From Chthonomonas calidirosea (GTDB taxonomy: Bacteria > Armatimonadota > Chthonomonadetes > Chthonomonadales > CAJBBX01), in contig DYKI01000004.1 of NCBI GenBank assembly GCA_020722705.1, positions 47,816-111,815 of the forward strand: a stretch of DNA of 64,000 bases, in the 5' to 3' direction. Shown piece after piece: positions 1 to 9,737 of this stretch. The position numbers were made by a program, and so were the translations under genes. Within the stretch, counting starts at the first letter, position 1. Each line of letters opens with the position of its first letter. Under the pieces are notes generated by a model, which searched no databases, had not been told where the DNA came from, and was given only the letters and a program-made list of their open reading frames with translations.

Positions 1-2
1 GC

Positions 3-1577
3 GTCGCGGCCGTCTTCCTTGCCTTCGGCATCGGCATCGCCGCCGGTCGTCCTCTCCTGAACTTCCGGTTCGCTCCCGATCAGGACCAGGGAACCGTGTC
101 CATCCTCGGCGAGCTTCCAGCCGGCACCGCATTGGAAAAGACCCGGAGGGTGGCTCTCGCCATTGAAGAGATCGTCGCAGGCATGCCTGAGGTGGAGAAC
201 ATCTTCACCAATGTTGGGGCATCCAGCGCCGGAAGCCGAGGAACGGCCGACGTCGGACCCCAGTACTTCTCTATGAACCTCAAGCTGCGCCCGAAAGTCA
301 GCTTGATGGATGCGGTGAACCCATTTGCCAAGACCGAAGGCATGCGGACGCGCCCCGCTGCCAGGGTCACCGAGGACGTACGGCGCAGGATCGGCGACAT
401 ACCGGGCGCGATTATCAAAGTCGCCGATGTCAGCGGGTTTCAGGGTGGCGGCGCACCGCTGCAGGTGGACCTTCTCGGCAACGACATGGCGAAACTGAAC
501 AGGCTCGCCTCGCAGATACTGGCCATCTTCAGGCAGACCGATGGCGTCATCAACGCTGACGTATCCAGCCGGATCGGGCGTCCGGAACAGCGGATAGAGA
601 TTGATCGAACGCGTTGCGCCGCTTACGGTCTGACCGTGGCTCAGGTGGCCCTCGCCCTGCGCACATCACTCGAGGGCGACACGAACACGGTATACAGAGA
701 AGCCGGCAACGAATACAAGATACGCGTCCACTTCGCCGAGCCATACCGCCGGAGCACTGCCACGCTTCCTACGATTGTCGTAGGCCAGATCGCAGGCGCC
801 GGCGGCGTCATGGAGCCGGTTCGTCTTGGCGAGGTGGCGCGTGTGTCGCTTGCTTCAGGCCCGACGAGCATAGACCGCATGGATCGCCAGAAGCTCGTCT
901 CAGTCACGGCCAATGTCAAGCCCGGCTTCGCACCGGGAAACCTGAGTCTGGACATCAACAAGAAGATCGCCGAAAAGAAGCTCGACTTGTCCAACGTAAC
1001 CCTGAAGTGGGGCGGAGAGAACCGTATCCAGCAGGAGGAGTCCGTGTATATGTTCTCAGCGCTGGCTCTCTCGGTTGTGCTCGTGTACATGCTGATGGCG
1101 GCACTGTTCAACAACCTTCTCTACCCGCTGGTCATCATGCTTTCGCTGCCCCAGGCCATGATCGGCGCCCTCTTGGGGCTGATGGTTGCCGGCCATGCGC
1201 TGACCATCGTCGCCATGATCGGCATCATCATGCTGGTCGGCCTCGTGACCAAGAACGCCATCTTGCTGGTTGACTACACCAACACACTCCGTGCCCGCGG
1301 CAAGACACGCACGGAGGCCATTCTCGAAGCCGGACCGACCCGATTGCGCCCAATCCTGATGACCACCATCGCGATGATCTTCGGCATGCTGCCGACCGCG
1401 CTGGGCCTGGGCCGGGGCGCCGAGTTTCGGGCGCCATTGGCGACACCCGTGATCGGCGGCCTGATCCTCTCGACGCTGCTGACCCTGGTGGTCATACCGT
1501 GCGTCTATACGTACCTCGACGACGTCGTGGAGCTATGGGCACGGCTGCGGTATCGCCGGACGGGTGCGCCGCAATGA
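3..1577 (+). CDS. RND efflux transporter permease (AcrB/HAE1 family), C-terminal part; 5' end lies outside the window
   Basis: Frame is open from base 3; translation has RND porter-domain sequence (PLQVDLLGNDMAKLNRLASQI) and the TM signature LSLPQAMIGALLGL...GIIMLVGLVTKNAILLVDY...RLRPILMTTIAMIFGMLPTALGLG. Confidence 0.95.
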   Translation, partial: VAAVFLAFGIGIAAGRPLLNFRFAPDQDQGTVSILGELPAGTALEKTRRVALAIEEIVAGMPEVENIFTNVGASSAGSRGTADVGPQYFSMNLKLRPKVSLMDAVNPFAKTEGMRTRPAARVTEDVRRRIGDIPGAIIKVADVSGFQGGGAPLQVDLLGNDMAKLNRLASQILAIFRQTDGVINADVSSRIGRPEQRIEIDRTRCAAYGLTVAQVALALRTSLEGDTNTVYREAGNEYKIRVHFAEPYRRSTATLPTIVVGQIAGAGGVMEPVRLGEVARVSLASGPTSIDRMDRQKLVSVTANVKPGFAPGNLSLDINKKIAEKKLDLSNVTLKWGGENRIQQEESVYMFSALALSVVLVYMLMAALFNNLLYPLVIMLSLPQAMIGALLGLMVAGHALTIVAMIGIIMLVGLVTKNAILLVDYTNTLRARGKTRTEAILEAGPTRLRPILMTTIAMIFGMLPTALGLGRGAEFRAPLATPVIGGLILSTLLTLVVIPCVYTYLDDVVELWARLRYRRTGAPQ

Positions 1578-1736
1578 TGGATGCTCTAACCCACAGCAAG
1601 ACGGCGCGGCATACCGAGGTATCCGGTCGGAGCCGCGAAGGTCGCCTCACAGAGGCCATGCAGTTGACACCGCCCATGACAACGACACGGAGGCCGCCTG
1701 AGGCATCCGCCACATGCACTTCGGCGAGAAGGTGAT

Positions 1737-2030
1737 ATGATGCGACTACTGTTCATCGTCTGTGAAGCCAATGTTGACGAGCGGATCATGGAGTTCATTG
1801 CCCAGGCCGGCGCCACGGGGTACACACGCCTGACCGACGCATTCGGCAATGGAGAGCATGGACGGCGTGAAGGGTCGCCGATCTGGCCAGGGCTGAACTC
1901 GGTGATCTTCGCTGCTGTGACCGATGAGCAAGCCGAAAGGTTGACCGAACTCATCGAGGGACTGCGGGTCGAGCGGGCACACCGGGTCGCCATCCGGGTC
2001 TTCTCCGTTCCGGCAGAACAACTCGTGTAG
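1737..2030 (+). CDS. small PII-like protein associated with an RND transporter
   Basis: 97 aa, MMRLLFIVCEANVDERIMEFIAQAGATGYTRL..., size and pattern resemble PII-like/transporter-associated proteins; lies directly after the RND gene. Confidence 0.6.
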   Translation: MMRLLFIVCEANVDERIMEFIAQAGATGYTRLTDAFGNGEHGRREGSPIWPGLNSVIFAAVTDEQAERLTELIEGLRVERAHRVAIRVFSVPAEQLV

Positions 2031-2140
2031 GATCGCCGCGCACTGCGCGTATAATCCGATAGGTGCAGCACAATGGAGGCGTCGCAGCCCGTGGCGTCTC
2101 CGGAGCGCCATGGGCTGCACCGCATCCAGTGACTGCCAAC

Positions 2141-3961
2141 ATGCCTACGGAAACCATTGCCCGCAAGTACCGCATCCTCCGCGAGATAGCGCGGTCCAAT
2201 GACGTTGTCTATGAGGCGCTGGATTCCGCCATGGGTCGGCGCCTTGCGATCAAGGAACTGCTGCTTCCGCCGAACCTCACCGGCAGCGCAAGAGCTGAGC
2301 GCATCGAGCGGTTCAACCGCGAGGCCAGAGCGGCGGGCAAGCTCTCGCACCACAACATCGTCACCGTCTATGACTTTGGCGAGGATGCGGGCCGGTACTT
2401 CATTGCCATGGAGTACCTCGAGGGCGGCACCTTGCGGGATTTGCTTCAGGCGCGCGGGCAACTCGCACCACAGGAAGCTGCCGATATCGCTGCGCAGATA
2501 CTGGCGGCACTTGGCCACGCTCACGCAAACCGTGTCGTCCATCGCGACGTCAAGCCGGACAACATCCACATACTTCCTGACGGCCTCATCAAGCTCACGG
2601 ATTTCGGCATCGCGCGGCTCACCGAGGAGGCCTCGCTAACTGGCGACGGCCAGGTGTTCGGCACACCCAGCTACATGTCCCCCGAGCAGATTGCCGGTCG
2701 GTTCGTGGACCACCGCACCGACCTCTTCAGCCTGGGTGTCGTGCTGTACGAGATGCTCGCCGGAAGGAAGCCGTTCACGGGCGACAGCGTCGTCAGCATC
2801 ACGTATGCCATCATGAACGCCGAGCCGGCCCCGCTTGTCGGGGTTCCCTACCCGCTCGAGCGCCTTGTGTCGCGGGCTCTCAGCAAAGACCCGGCCATGC
2901 GCTGGCAGTCGGCGGAAGAGATGCGAACCGCCCTGAAAGAAGCCATGTCGGTGCCCGCCATGCTCGTTACGACGACCTCACCTCCGATTGGCCAATCGGC
3001 GCCGCCCCTCGCAGCGACGCAGTACACACCATGGCGGGCGCAGCCGTCTCCATGGCAGGGTCAGCAGCAGCCTTCAGTGCCGCCCGTTTATCCGGCGCAA
3101 CCTGTGGGAACGGCGCCCGGAACGGCATCCGTCGCCCCGACACCACCCGCGCCATCGGCTCCACCAGGTACGGTAGTTGGCCCCTTCGCGACATGGGGAG
3201 CGCCATCCGCGCCACCCGGGGTCCCGCCGCCCGTCGTCAGGATGCCGGCCAGGCCGATCATCGGCGAGGGCACGGCGACTTTCCTGCGCCTGCTGCTGAT
3301 CAGCTTCGTTCTCGCCGCCGCCATACTCGGCGCTGTGCTGCTCTTCGTGCGTTCCTATGAGGAGCACCGGCAGCACGGCGCGGTCATGGCAATGCGGACC
3401 CGACTGGCTGAAGCCGAACAACTCATCGCGTCAGGTGACCTCGAAGGCGCGGCAAGCCGCTACGAGCAGATACTGGTCGGCGCTCCTCAGACAGAGGAGG
3501 GTCGAGTCGCCAGGACGAACCTGGCGACGGTTCTGAACCGTCTGGGCCTGCGCGCAGCGCAGATGGGCCAAGCCGACAACGCCGCCAGCCGATTTCAGGC
3601 CGTTCTGGACCTCTATTCGCGGTACCCCGAGGGAATGAACCAGGCGGACCTGCAGGAACGGCAGAACGCATATGAGAACCTGCAAGCATTGGCGTTACGG
3701 GTCCATTCGCCGACGGGCACCGATACCTACGGCCAGAGCGCAACGCCGCCACCCGCATCCGGCGACATGGGTGGAGCCCCGGCATTGAGCGAGGCGCGCG
3801 CTCGTGAATACCTGGAGGCAGGCAACCAAGCCTATGAGGCCGGTGACATCGCGTCTGCCCGTGATCTGTGGACCCGCGCGGTCGGCGTGGCTCCCGGCAC
3901 CGAGGCGGGCATGCAGGCACAGCGCCGGATCGAGCAGACGATGCAGGTTCCGGATTTCTGA
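2141..3961 (+). CDS. Ser/Thr protein kinase with Pro-rich linker, TM segment and TPR-like C-terminus
   Basis: Kinase motifs LAIKELLLP, VVHRDVKPDNIHI, LTDFGIARL, TPSYMSPEQI; TM LLLISFVLAAAILGAVLLFV; TPR-like repeats at C-terminus; start set at MPTETIARKYRIL. Confidence 0.9.
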   Translation: MPTETIARKYRILREIARSNDVVYEALDSAMGRRLAIKELLLPPNLTGSARAERIERFNREARAAGKLSHHNIVTVYDFGEDAGRYFIAMEYLEGGTLRDLLQARGQLAPQEAADIAAQILAALGHAHANRVVHRDVKPDNIHILPDGLIKLTDFGIARLTEEASLTGDGQVFGTPSYMSPEQIAGRFVDHRTDLFSLGVVLYEMLAGRKPFTGDSVVSITYAIMNAEPAPLVGVPYPLERLVSRALSKDPAMRWQSAEEMRTALKEAMSVPAMLVTTTSPPIGQSAPPLAATQYTPWRAQPSPWQGQQQPSVPPVYPAQPVGTAPGTASVAPTPPAPSAPPGTVVGPFATWGAPSAPPGVPPPVVRMPARPIIGEGTATFLRLLLISFVLAAAILGAVLLFVRSYEEHRQHGAVMAMRTRLAEAEQLIASGDLEGAASRYEQILVGAPQTEEGRVARTNLATVLNRLGLRAAQMGQADNAASRFQAVLDLYSRYPEGMNQADLQERQNAYENLQALALRVHSPTGTDTYGQSATPPPASGDMGGAPALSEARAREYLEAGNQAYEAGDIASARDLWTRAVGVAPGTEAGMQAQRRIEQTMQVPDF

Positions 3962-3984
3962 CTTACCGTTACAAGGAGGCGAGC

Positions 3985-5076
3985 GTGCCTCGACACAGCA
4001 AACCCATTAGCAAACAAAAGCCCCTTGGCTATGCAGCCGAGGTGGAGGCCCTCCTCTTGGCTGGAGACGTCAACGCAGCCGACGCTCTCGCGGCGATGGC
4101 GGAGTCAGGTCCTCCCGAAACCGCCAAGGCGGCCAGGCGAGCGCTCCATCGCTTGGAACTGCGAGGCATCCGTCCGTCCCGCCAATCGCCTAACGCCGGA
4201 AATCCGGTGCCGGCCACTCGCGATCAGAAGCACGGGATGGAGGCGGCTCGGATGGTCCAGTCAGACATGAGGGGCGAGCGAGCGTTCGTGTTGGCCCGCT
4301 CGGACAGCGCCGGGCAGGTCATCGAGTTCGTTGTCACCCCATCGGGCACCATTCGGAAGGTCACCAGGCTGCCCATCCGTCTGGATGCGTACGTTGCGGA
4401 CCATCCCGTCGAACTGGATGAGCCCCTCCTTTGCGCAAAGATACCTGCCGACTATGCGCGCTACAGAGTTCACGAGGCGGCGCGGCTGACCCGCGAGCTG
4501 AACGAGCTGCGGCCTGTTGGTCTGTCGGCTGCGCTGAGCGAGATCGGGCCGTGCGAGCGCGCCTACGAACGCTCATTGGTCTACGAACACATGCACGCAG
4601 GCACAGGCATCGTTTCGGCAGACGACGAGAAGGCCTTTCAGCGCGAAGCCATTACCATCATATTCGCATTCGATCCCCAGGGCGTCAGCGACTTCATCGA
4701 AGCATCTCTCGAGGTCCTGAACAGCCGCATTGTCCTGACCGATCAGCAGCGCGCTGACGAACTCAATCGCGTCTTGCGTTCAACCATGGGGCGCATGATG
4801 CCGGTCCCGGTCTACGAGGAGGCGCTTCGCAGGCTTGAAGACCACGCGCTGCTGTACTATCTCGAAGGCGCAACAGCCAAGGCACGCACCGTCCTGCTGC
4901 AGGCCGAGGAGGGCAGACGCGCTGATGGACCCGCGTCATGGCCTCTGGCCCAGTTTGCCGCCCGCATCGCACTTTTCCGATACGTGAGCGAGGAATCGGA
5001 AGGTCAGGAAGTGGAAATGCCAAGCATAGAGAGTGAGGACATAGCGCGTGCGCCGATCATTCATCTTCCTCGCTAG
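3985..5076 (+). CDS. hypothetical protein
   Basis: Long ORF with GTG start after AAGGAGG; overlaps the next gene by about 29 nt; no family recognised. Confidence 0.7.
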   Translation: MPRHSKPISKQKPLGYAAEVEALLLAGDVNAADALAAMAESGPPETAKAARRALHRLELRGIRPSRQSPNAGNPVPATRDQKHGMEAARMVQSDMRGERAFVLARSDSAGQVIEFVVTPSGTIRKVTRLPIRLDAYVADHPVELDEPLLCAKIPADYARYRVHEAARLTRELNELRPVGLSAALSEIGPCERAYERSLVYEHMHAGTGIVSADDEKAFQREAITIIFAFDPQGVSDFIEASLEVLNSRIVLTDQQRADELNRVLRSTMGRMMPVPVYEEALRRLEDHALLYYLEGATAKARTVLLQAEEGRRADGPASWPLAQFAARIALFRYVSEESEGQEVEMPSIESEDIARAPIIHLPR

Positions 5077-5875
5077 CCTGGCCGTTGGGATTCCCATGGC
5101 ATACGGGTCCTGGCTCCTCTCGGCGACTCCCTCTCGTGCCGATCAGGCACGATCCAACCGCCGTGTTCTCGTCGCCGCGCATCGCGGAGGAGCATCCGCA
5201 GCGCCGGAGAACACGCTGGCCGCCATACGAAAGTCCATCGCGCTCGGGGCCGACTACGTTGAAGTGGACGTCCGGACAACCGCGGATGGAGTGCTGGCGC
5301 TCATGCACGATCGCACGGTGGACCGAACCACCGATGGCACCGGCGAGGTGGCGAAGCTGAGCTGGTCGGAGATGTCACGGCTCAATGCCAACGCTTCGGG
5401 GCGAGGCGGACGCCAACGGATACCCACCTTCGAGGAGGCCGCCAGGCTCTGCCGATCGCGCACGGGCCTCTACATTGACCATAAGGCAGCGTCCCCTTCG
5501 GCGGTGATCGCGGCCCTCGACAAAGCCGCATTCGCCGGCAAAGCAGTCGTCTATGGGACCCCCGAAACTCTCGCTGAGTACAGGAGAATCAGGCCGAAAC
5601 TGGCCATCATGCCGGACCATCCCGACACCGCCGACCTGATGGCGAAACTGGCCGCCGAACTCCACCCTGAGACATTCGACGGCCATTTGCGCGATTGGAC
5701 CCGCGACCAGGTTGCGCAGGCGCACCGTCTGGGAGCCGAAGTCTGGATGGATGTCATGGGCCCGACCGACACCGAACAGGGCTGGGCTCACGCCATCGAA
5801 ATGGGAGCAGACGCACTCCAGACCGACCACCCGGATCGCCTCATCGCCTATCTCCGATCACGCAAGCTCCGGTAG
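5048..5875 (+). CDS. glycerophosphodiester phosphodiesterase family protein
   Basis: AHRGGASAAPENTLAAIRKSIALGADYVEVDVRTTADGVLALMHDRTVDRTTDGTG is the GDPD signature; N-terminal signal-like segment. Confidence 0.95.
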   Translation: MRRSFIFLASLAVGIPMAYGSWLLSATPSRADQARSNRRVLVAAHRGGASAAPENTLAAIRKSIALGADYVEVDVRTTADGVLALMHDRTVDRTTDGTGEVAKLSWSEMSRLNANASGRGGRQRIPTFEEAARLCRSRTGLYIDHKAASPSAVIAALDKAAFAGKAVVYGTPETLAEYRRIRPKLAIMPDHPDTADLMAKLAAELHPETFDGHLRDWTRDQVAQAHRLGAEVWMDVMGPTDTEQGWAHAIEMGADALQTDHPDRLIAYLRSRKLR

Positions 5876-5961
5876 GCTGCTGCGGCCGATTCTGCTTCGT
5901 GCGGGGCTTCGGCGTCTCGCCGGTTTCTCACGTCCCGTCGGTCCTGCATCGTCGCCGGCGT

Positions 5962-6849
5962 TCACGCCTTGAGGGCACCCATCAGCACCGCGCCGAAGAT
6001 GATCGCGGCGATCACGAGCCCGGCATACAACAGGGCGAAGGCCTCACTGCGCGCATAGTGGAACCGCCGCCAATGCGCCGCTACCACCACAACCGCCATC
6101 GGGACCAGAGCAGGAAGACGCATGCCGGTGATGAGCACCACCAGCATGTACAGGCTCAAGACGATCGTCAGAGGCCAGACCGTGCGGCGGTAGCCCTCAC
6201 GATCTCCAGCAAAGCGGCACATCGCAGCCGTGAAGAACGCGATGAACAGGAAATCCGCAAAGCCCACCACGGCGATCGGAGCCGCACCGGACGTCGGGGC
6301 AGGCAGCTTCACGGTCATTGCCTCTGCAACCTTCTGGGCGCCAGGACTCTCGCTTGTCATGATCTGATGGACAGGTCCGCCCATCGTCACGGTCCAAAGG
6401 TCAACGAGAGCCAGGACCGCAGCCACCGGAGGCACCATGTTGACGTCTCGGAGCACCCTGGACAGCAGGATGCCGCATCCCGCGCCGAGCCCGATAAACC
6501 CCAGCTCGGCGAGACCCGGGATGACCATGATCCAGCGCCAGGGCGGAACCATGAAACCGAAGGCAGCCATCGCCCTCAGCGGCACCACCGCAGCAGCGGC
6601 ACATAGCATCAGGATCAGCGCGCCGCGCAGCGAGCGTACCGTGCGCCCGAGCGCACCGGTCAACATGACGACGAGCGCCAGGGATATGAGCGTGCTGATG
6701 AGGACCGTCCCAATCCGGTCATCGCGGATTCTCGGCGCGATCTGCCAGTAGACCAGGTACGCCGCGATCGGCCATACCGCCCCCAATGGCCCGCTGCGGT
6801 CCGGGCTCTTCGGCTGCTGCTGGCTATTCTCTACCGTTTCCTGCTCCAT
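5962..6849 (-). CDS. multi-pass membrane protein, unknown function
   Basis: 295 aa with many hydrophobic segments; opposite strand to neighbours. Confidence 0.7.
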   Translation of the reverse strand: MEQETVENSQQQPKSPDRSGPLGAVWPIAAYLVYWQIAPRIRDDRIGTVLISTLISLALVVMLTGALGRTVRSLRGALILMLCAAAAVVPLRAMAAFGFMVPPWRWIMVIPGLAELGFIGLGAGCGILLSRVLRDVNMVPPVAAVLALVDLWTVTMGGPVHQIMTSESPGAQKVAEAMTVKLPAPTSGAAPIAVVGFADFLFIAFFTAAMCRFAGDREGYRRTVWPLTIVLSLYMLVVLITGMRLPALVPMAVVVVAAHWRRFHYARSEAFALLYAGLVIAAIIFGAVLMGALKA

Positions 6850-6891
6850 CTATGGCTGGCGTCCCTTCTCCTTGTCGCACGGCAACCGGCT

Positions 6892-6921
6892 TTGACTTGG
6901 CGACGCGCTGTATTGTACAAT
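6892..6921 (+). promoter_or_regulatory. candidate sigma70-like promoter upstream of the ANTAR regulator
   Basis: TTGACT (6892-6897), 18-nt spacer, TACAAT (6916-6921). Confidence 0.55.
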
Positions 6922-7181
6922 GGAGGTGAACCGCGGTCAAGCGACCGCGCCCATACCAACCGGGTGCCGACGATGAGGACGGCGCCTCTTGCAGCATATG
7001 TCACGCCTCGGAAGGACGTGGCGCGTTGTGGTGCGTCGCACCTTATCCCCGTCGTGTCCATCCGCTTCGCATCGCACGTGCGTTCCGCCCATGGTCGCCG
7101 TCCGAGCGTCGTGCAGGGAGTTGCAACCCGCCCTTTGCCACCCACCTCGACTATAGCCTTCGCTGTTTGGAGATACGCCAA

Positions 7182-7778
7182 GTGACAGATACGAGTAACC
7201 AGAACCGACAACTGCGCATCGTGATTGCCGACGATGAGCCGGTGATTCGCATTGATCTGCGAAACACCCTCGAGGAACTCGGCTATGCCGTCGTCGCCGA
7301 AGCAGGCGACGGGCAGAAGGCTCTCGAAGCCATTCGCGCACTCAGACCCGATGTTGTAATCCTCGACATCAAGATGCCGCTGATGGACGGCATTGATGTT
7401 GCCAGGGCCATCCACGCTGAGCAGATCGCTCCTGTCCTTCTGCTGACCGCCTACACCGAGGCCGACCTCGTGCATCGCGCCAAGGACGCCGGCGTCTACT
7501 ACTACCTTGTCAAGCCCTTCAAGCAGTCGGAGGTCGTTCCGGCCATCGAGATCACGCTGAGCAGGTGGGAGGAACACCTCGCGCTCGAACGGGAGGCCCG
7601 AGACCTTGAGGACAAACTCGAGACACGCAAGTCGGTTGACCGAGCCAAGGGCATCCTGATGGATCAGTATGGTCTGAAGGAACAAGAGGCGTTCCGGCGC
7701 ATACAGCTTCAAAGCATGAACACACGCAAGACCATGCGCGACATAGCCGAGGCGATCATCCTGTCCCACAACGTCTAG
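7182..7778 (+). CDS. response regulator with ANTAR RNA-binding output domain
   Basis: REC domain IVIADDEPVIRIDLRNTLEELGY...VVILDIKMPLMDGI...KPFKQSEVVPAI; C-terminal ANTAR pattern SVDRAKGILMDQYGLKEQEAFRRIQLQSMNTRKTMRDIAEAII; GTG start. Confidence 0.92.
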   Translation: MTDTSNQNRQLRIVIADDEPVIRIDLRNTLEELGYAVVAEAGDGQKALEAIRALRPDVVILDIKMPLMDGIDVARAIHAEQIAPVLLLTAYTEADLVHRAKDAGVYYYLVKPFKQSEVVPAIEITLSRWEEHLALEREARDLEDKLETRKSVDRAKGILMDQYGLKEQEAFRRIQLQSMNTRKTMRDIAEAIILSHNV

Positions 7779-7871
7779 CTCGAGTCGCTGATGCTTCGGC
7801 AGACCATGTCCCCATCGGTCCCGTGGATACCATAGGCTCCAGGCGCCCACGATCGTTCAGGAGGCTCTCAC

Positions 7872-9689
7872 ATGTCGGCGTTCTCCAGAAGCGGCAAGCT
7901 CCACGCGAAGTTTCGCAGCCTCTTCCGAAATCGAGCTCACGGCCCGGCGGTGGCACCGCCTGACCCCGCTTCGGCGAATGACCCAGAGGCCCTTCGTCAC
8001 GAGATCGAACTTCGCGACGCCGCACTGCGCGAGGCCGAGCAGGTCATCGGCTCGCTTCGCAGGGAGCTGGACGAGCGCCGGCTCGAGGTGGATGCGCTGA
8101 GACGCGTCGGAGAGGCCGTCGGGGCCATTTTCGACATCGAGGACATGCTCAAGGTCACGGTTGACGTAGCCATCCACGTAACCGGCACCGACTCCTGCCA
8201 GGTCTACCTCCTCGATCCCCGCACCAACGAGCTCGTGCTCCGGGCTGCCGACGAGACGGGCCGGAGCATGATCGGCCGCATCCGCTTGAAGGTTGGAGAG
8301 GGCATCACCGGCTGGGCAGCACGCGAACGCAAGCCCGTCGCCGTATCCCGCAACGCCTCCGCCGATCATCGCTTCAAGTACTTTCCGGAAATCCATGAGG
8401 AGGAATACCAGAGCATCCTCTCCGTACCCCTCCTGTCTCGCAACCGCGTCCTTGGCGTCGTCAACGTACGCACGCGCGAGCCGAGAGAATACAGCAAGGT
8501 CCAGATGCGCCTGCTGTCCAGCATTGCGGGCCAGGTCGCCGGAGCGATCGAAAAGGCCCGGCGCACCCGCGACCTGGAGCGGACCGCAGTCCAGCTTCAG
8601 CACCTTTCCGAGGTCAGCGAAGCCATCATGTCGAACGTGTATCTCGACGACATGCTTTTCAAGTTCGTCGAGATGACCGCGCGAGCGATGTCCTATCGCA
8701 TCTGCACCATCATGCTCGTAGACCATCAGTCGCAGGAGCTTGTCATCAAGGCCACGTGCGGATCCGACGGAAAAGCCCCCATTCCCGAATACGTCTCCAA
8801 GCCCCCCGTCAAGATCGGTGAGAGTATCGCCGGTCGAGCGGCACGTGAGGGTCGTGTGATGACGGTAGCGGACGTCAAGAAGCATCCCCATACCCGCTTT
8901 CCCGACATTGCCGAGCGTGCGGGGCTGACCTCCCTTGCGTCGGTTCCTCTCATGATCAAAGGCGAGGTCCTTGGCGTTCTCAACTGCTACACCGAGCGGG
9001 TCCACGAGTTCACCCCCGAGGAGCTGACCATCCTTCAGGCGTTGGGCGCCCAAGCAGCCCTGGCCATCCAAACCGCTCGCCTCATGATCAAGTCAGCCGT
9101 CATCCAGGAGATGCACCATCGCGTCAAGAACAACCTTCAGCAGATCGCCAGCCTCGTGCGGCTTCAGATGCGCTATAGCGCATACGCGACGGTTGAGGAG
9201 GCCATGAACGACACCCTGAGCCGCATTCAGGCCATTGCTGCCGTACATGAGCTCCTCCTGAGCCACGACCTCGACAGTGTCAGCATCGGCAGGCTGGCCG
9301 AGCAGATACTGACGGCAACCAAACAGAGCGTCGTCGCCCCGAGCAAGTCCATCGTAACCGAGGTGTCCGGCCCCGACGTGCGCCTCCCCCTCAGCCATGC
9401 CACCACCTTCGCGCTCGTCCTGAACGAGCTCGTCCAGAACGCGGTGGAGCACGGCTTTCGAGACACGTCTTCGGGCCGGATCGCCGTCACGACCATACAG
9501 GAAGACTCCGACATCGTCGTGACCGTCGCCAACGACGGCAGCCCCCTACCTGAGGGCTTCGATCCGACGCAGACCGGGCGTCTGGGCCTGAAGATCGTGG
9601 ACAGCCTCGTTCGGGGCGGTCTCAACGGCACGTTCGAGATGGAAAACAGCGACGGAATCGTGGCCCGGGTCAGGTTCCCGGCGCCGTAG
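7872..9689 (+). CDS. sensor histidine kinase with two GAF domains (HisKA_2/HWE type)
   Basis: Two GAF-like repeats; MHHRVKNNLQQIASLVRLQMRY (HisKA_2 H-box), ALVLNELVQNAVEHGF (N-box), GRLGLKIVDSLV. Confidence 0.92.
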   Translation: MSAFSRSGKLHAKFRSLFRNRAHGPAVAPPDPASANDPEALRHEIELRDAALREAEQVIGSLRRELDERRLEVDALRRVGEAVGAIFDIEDMLKVTVDVAIHVTGTDSCQVYLLDPRTNELVLRAADETGRSMIGRIRLKVGEGITGWAARERKPVAVSRNASADHRFKYFPEIHEEEYQSILSVPLLSRNRVLGVVNVRTREPREYSKVQMRLLSSIAGQVAGAIEKARRTRDLERTAVQLQHLSEVSEAIMSNVYLDDMLFKFVEMTARAMSYRICTIMLVDHQSQELVIKATCGSDGKAPIPEYVSKPPVKIGESIAGRAAREGRVMTVADVKKHPHTRFPDIAERAGLTSLASVPLMIKGEVLGVLNCYTERVHEFTPEELTILQALGAQAALAIQTARLMIKSAVIQEMHHRVKNNLQQIASLVRLQMRYSAYATVEEAMNDTLSRIQAIAAVHELLLSHDLDSVSIGRLAEQILTATKQSVVAPSKSIVTEVSGPDVRLPLSHATTFALVLNELVQNAVEHGFRDTSSGRIAVTTIQEDSDIVVTVANDGSPLPEGFDPTQTGRLGLKIVDSLVRGGLNGTFEMENSDGIVARVRFPAP

Positions 9690-9710
9690 CGCGCGAGGCC
9701 GTCAACCGGG

Positions 9711-9716
9711 TATACT
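9711..9716 (+). promoter_or_regulatory. possible -10 element (TATACT) upstream of the L10 leader
   Basis: TATACT just upstream of the leader; no convincing -35 seen. Confidence 0.35.
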
Positions 9717-9737
9717 CCCCGCGTTGTTCCGCCAAGG

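Noticed and set aside
5695-6606. 303-aa plus-strand ORF
   Set aside because: Antisense to the membrane protein at 5962-6849; Arg/His-rich composition suggests a shadow frame.
6932-6949. Hairpin CGCGGTC-AAGC-GACCGCG as an ANTAR target
   Set aside because: The loop is four bases, not the hexaloop with A1 and G4 required for ANTAR binding, and no partner hairpin was found.
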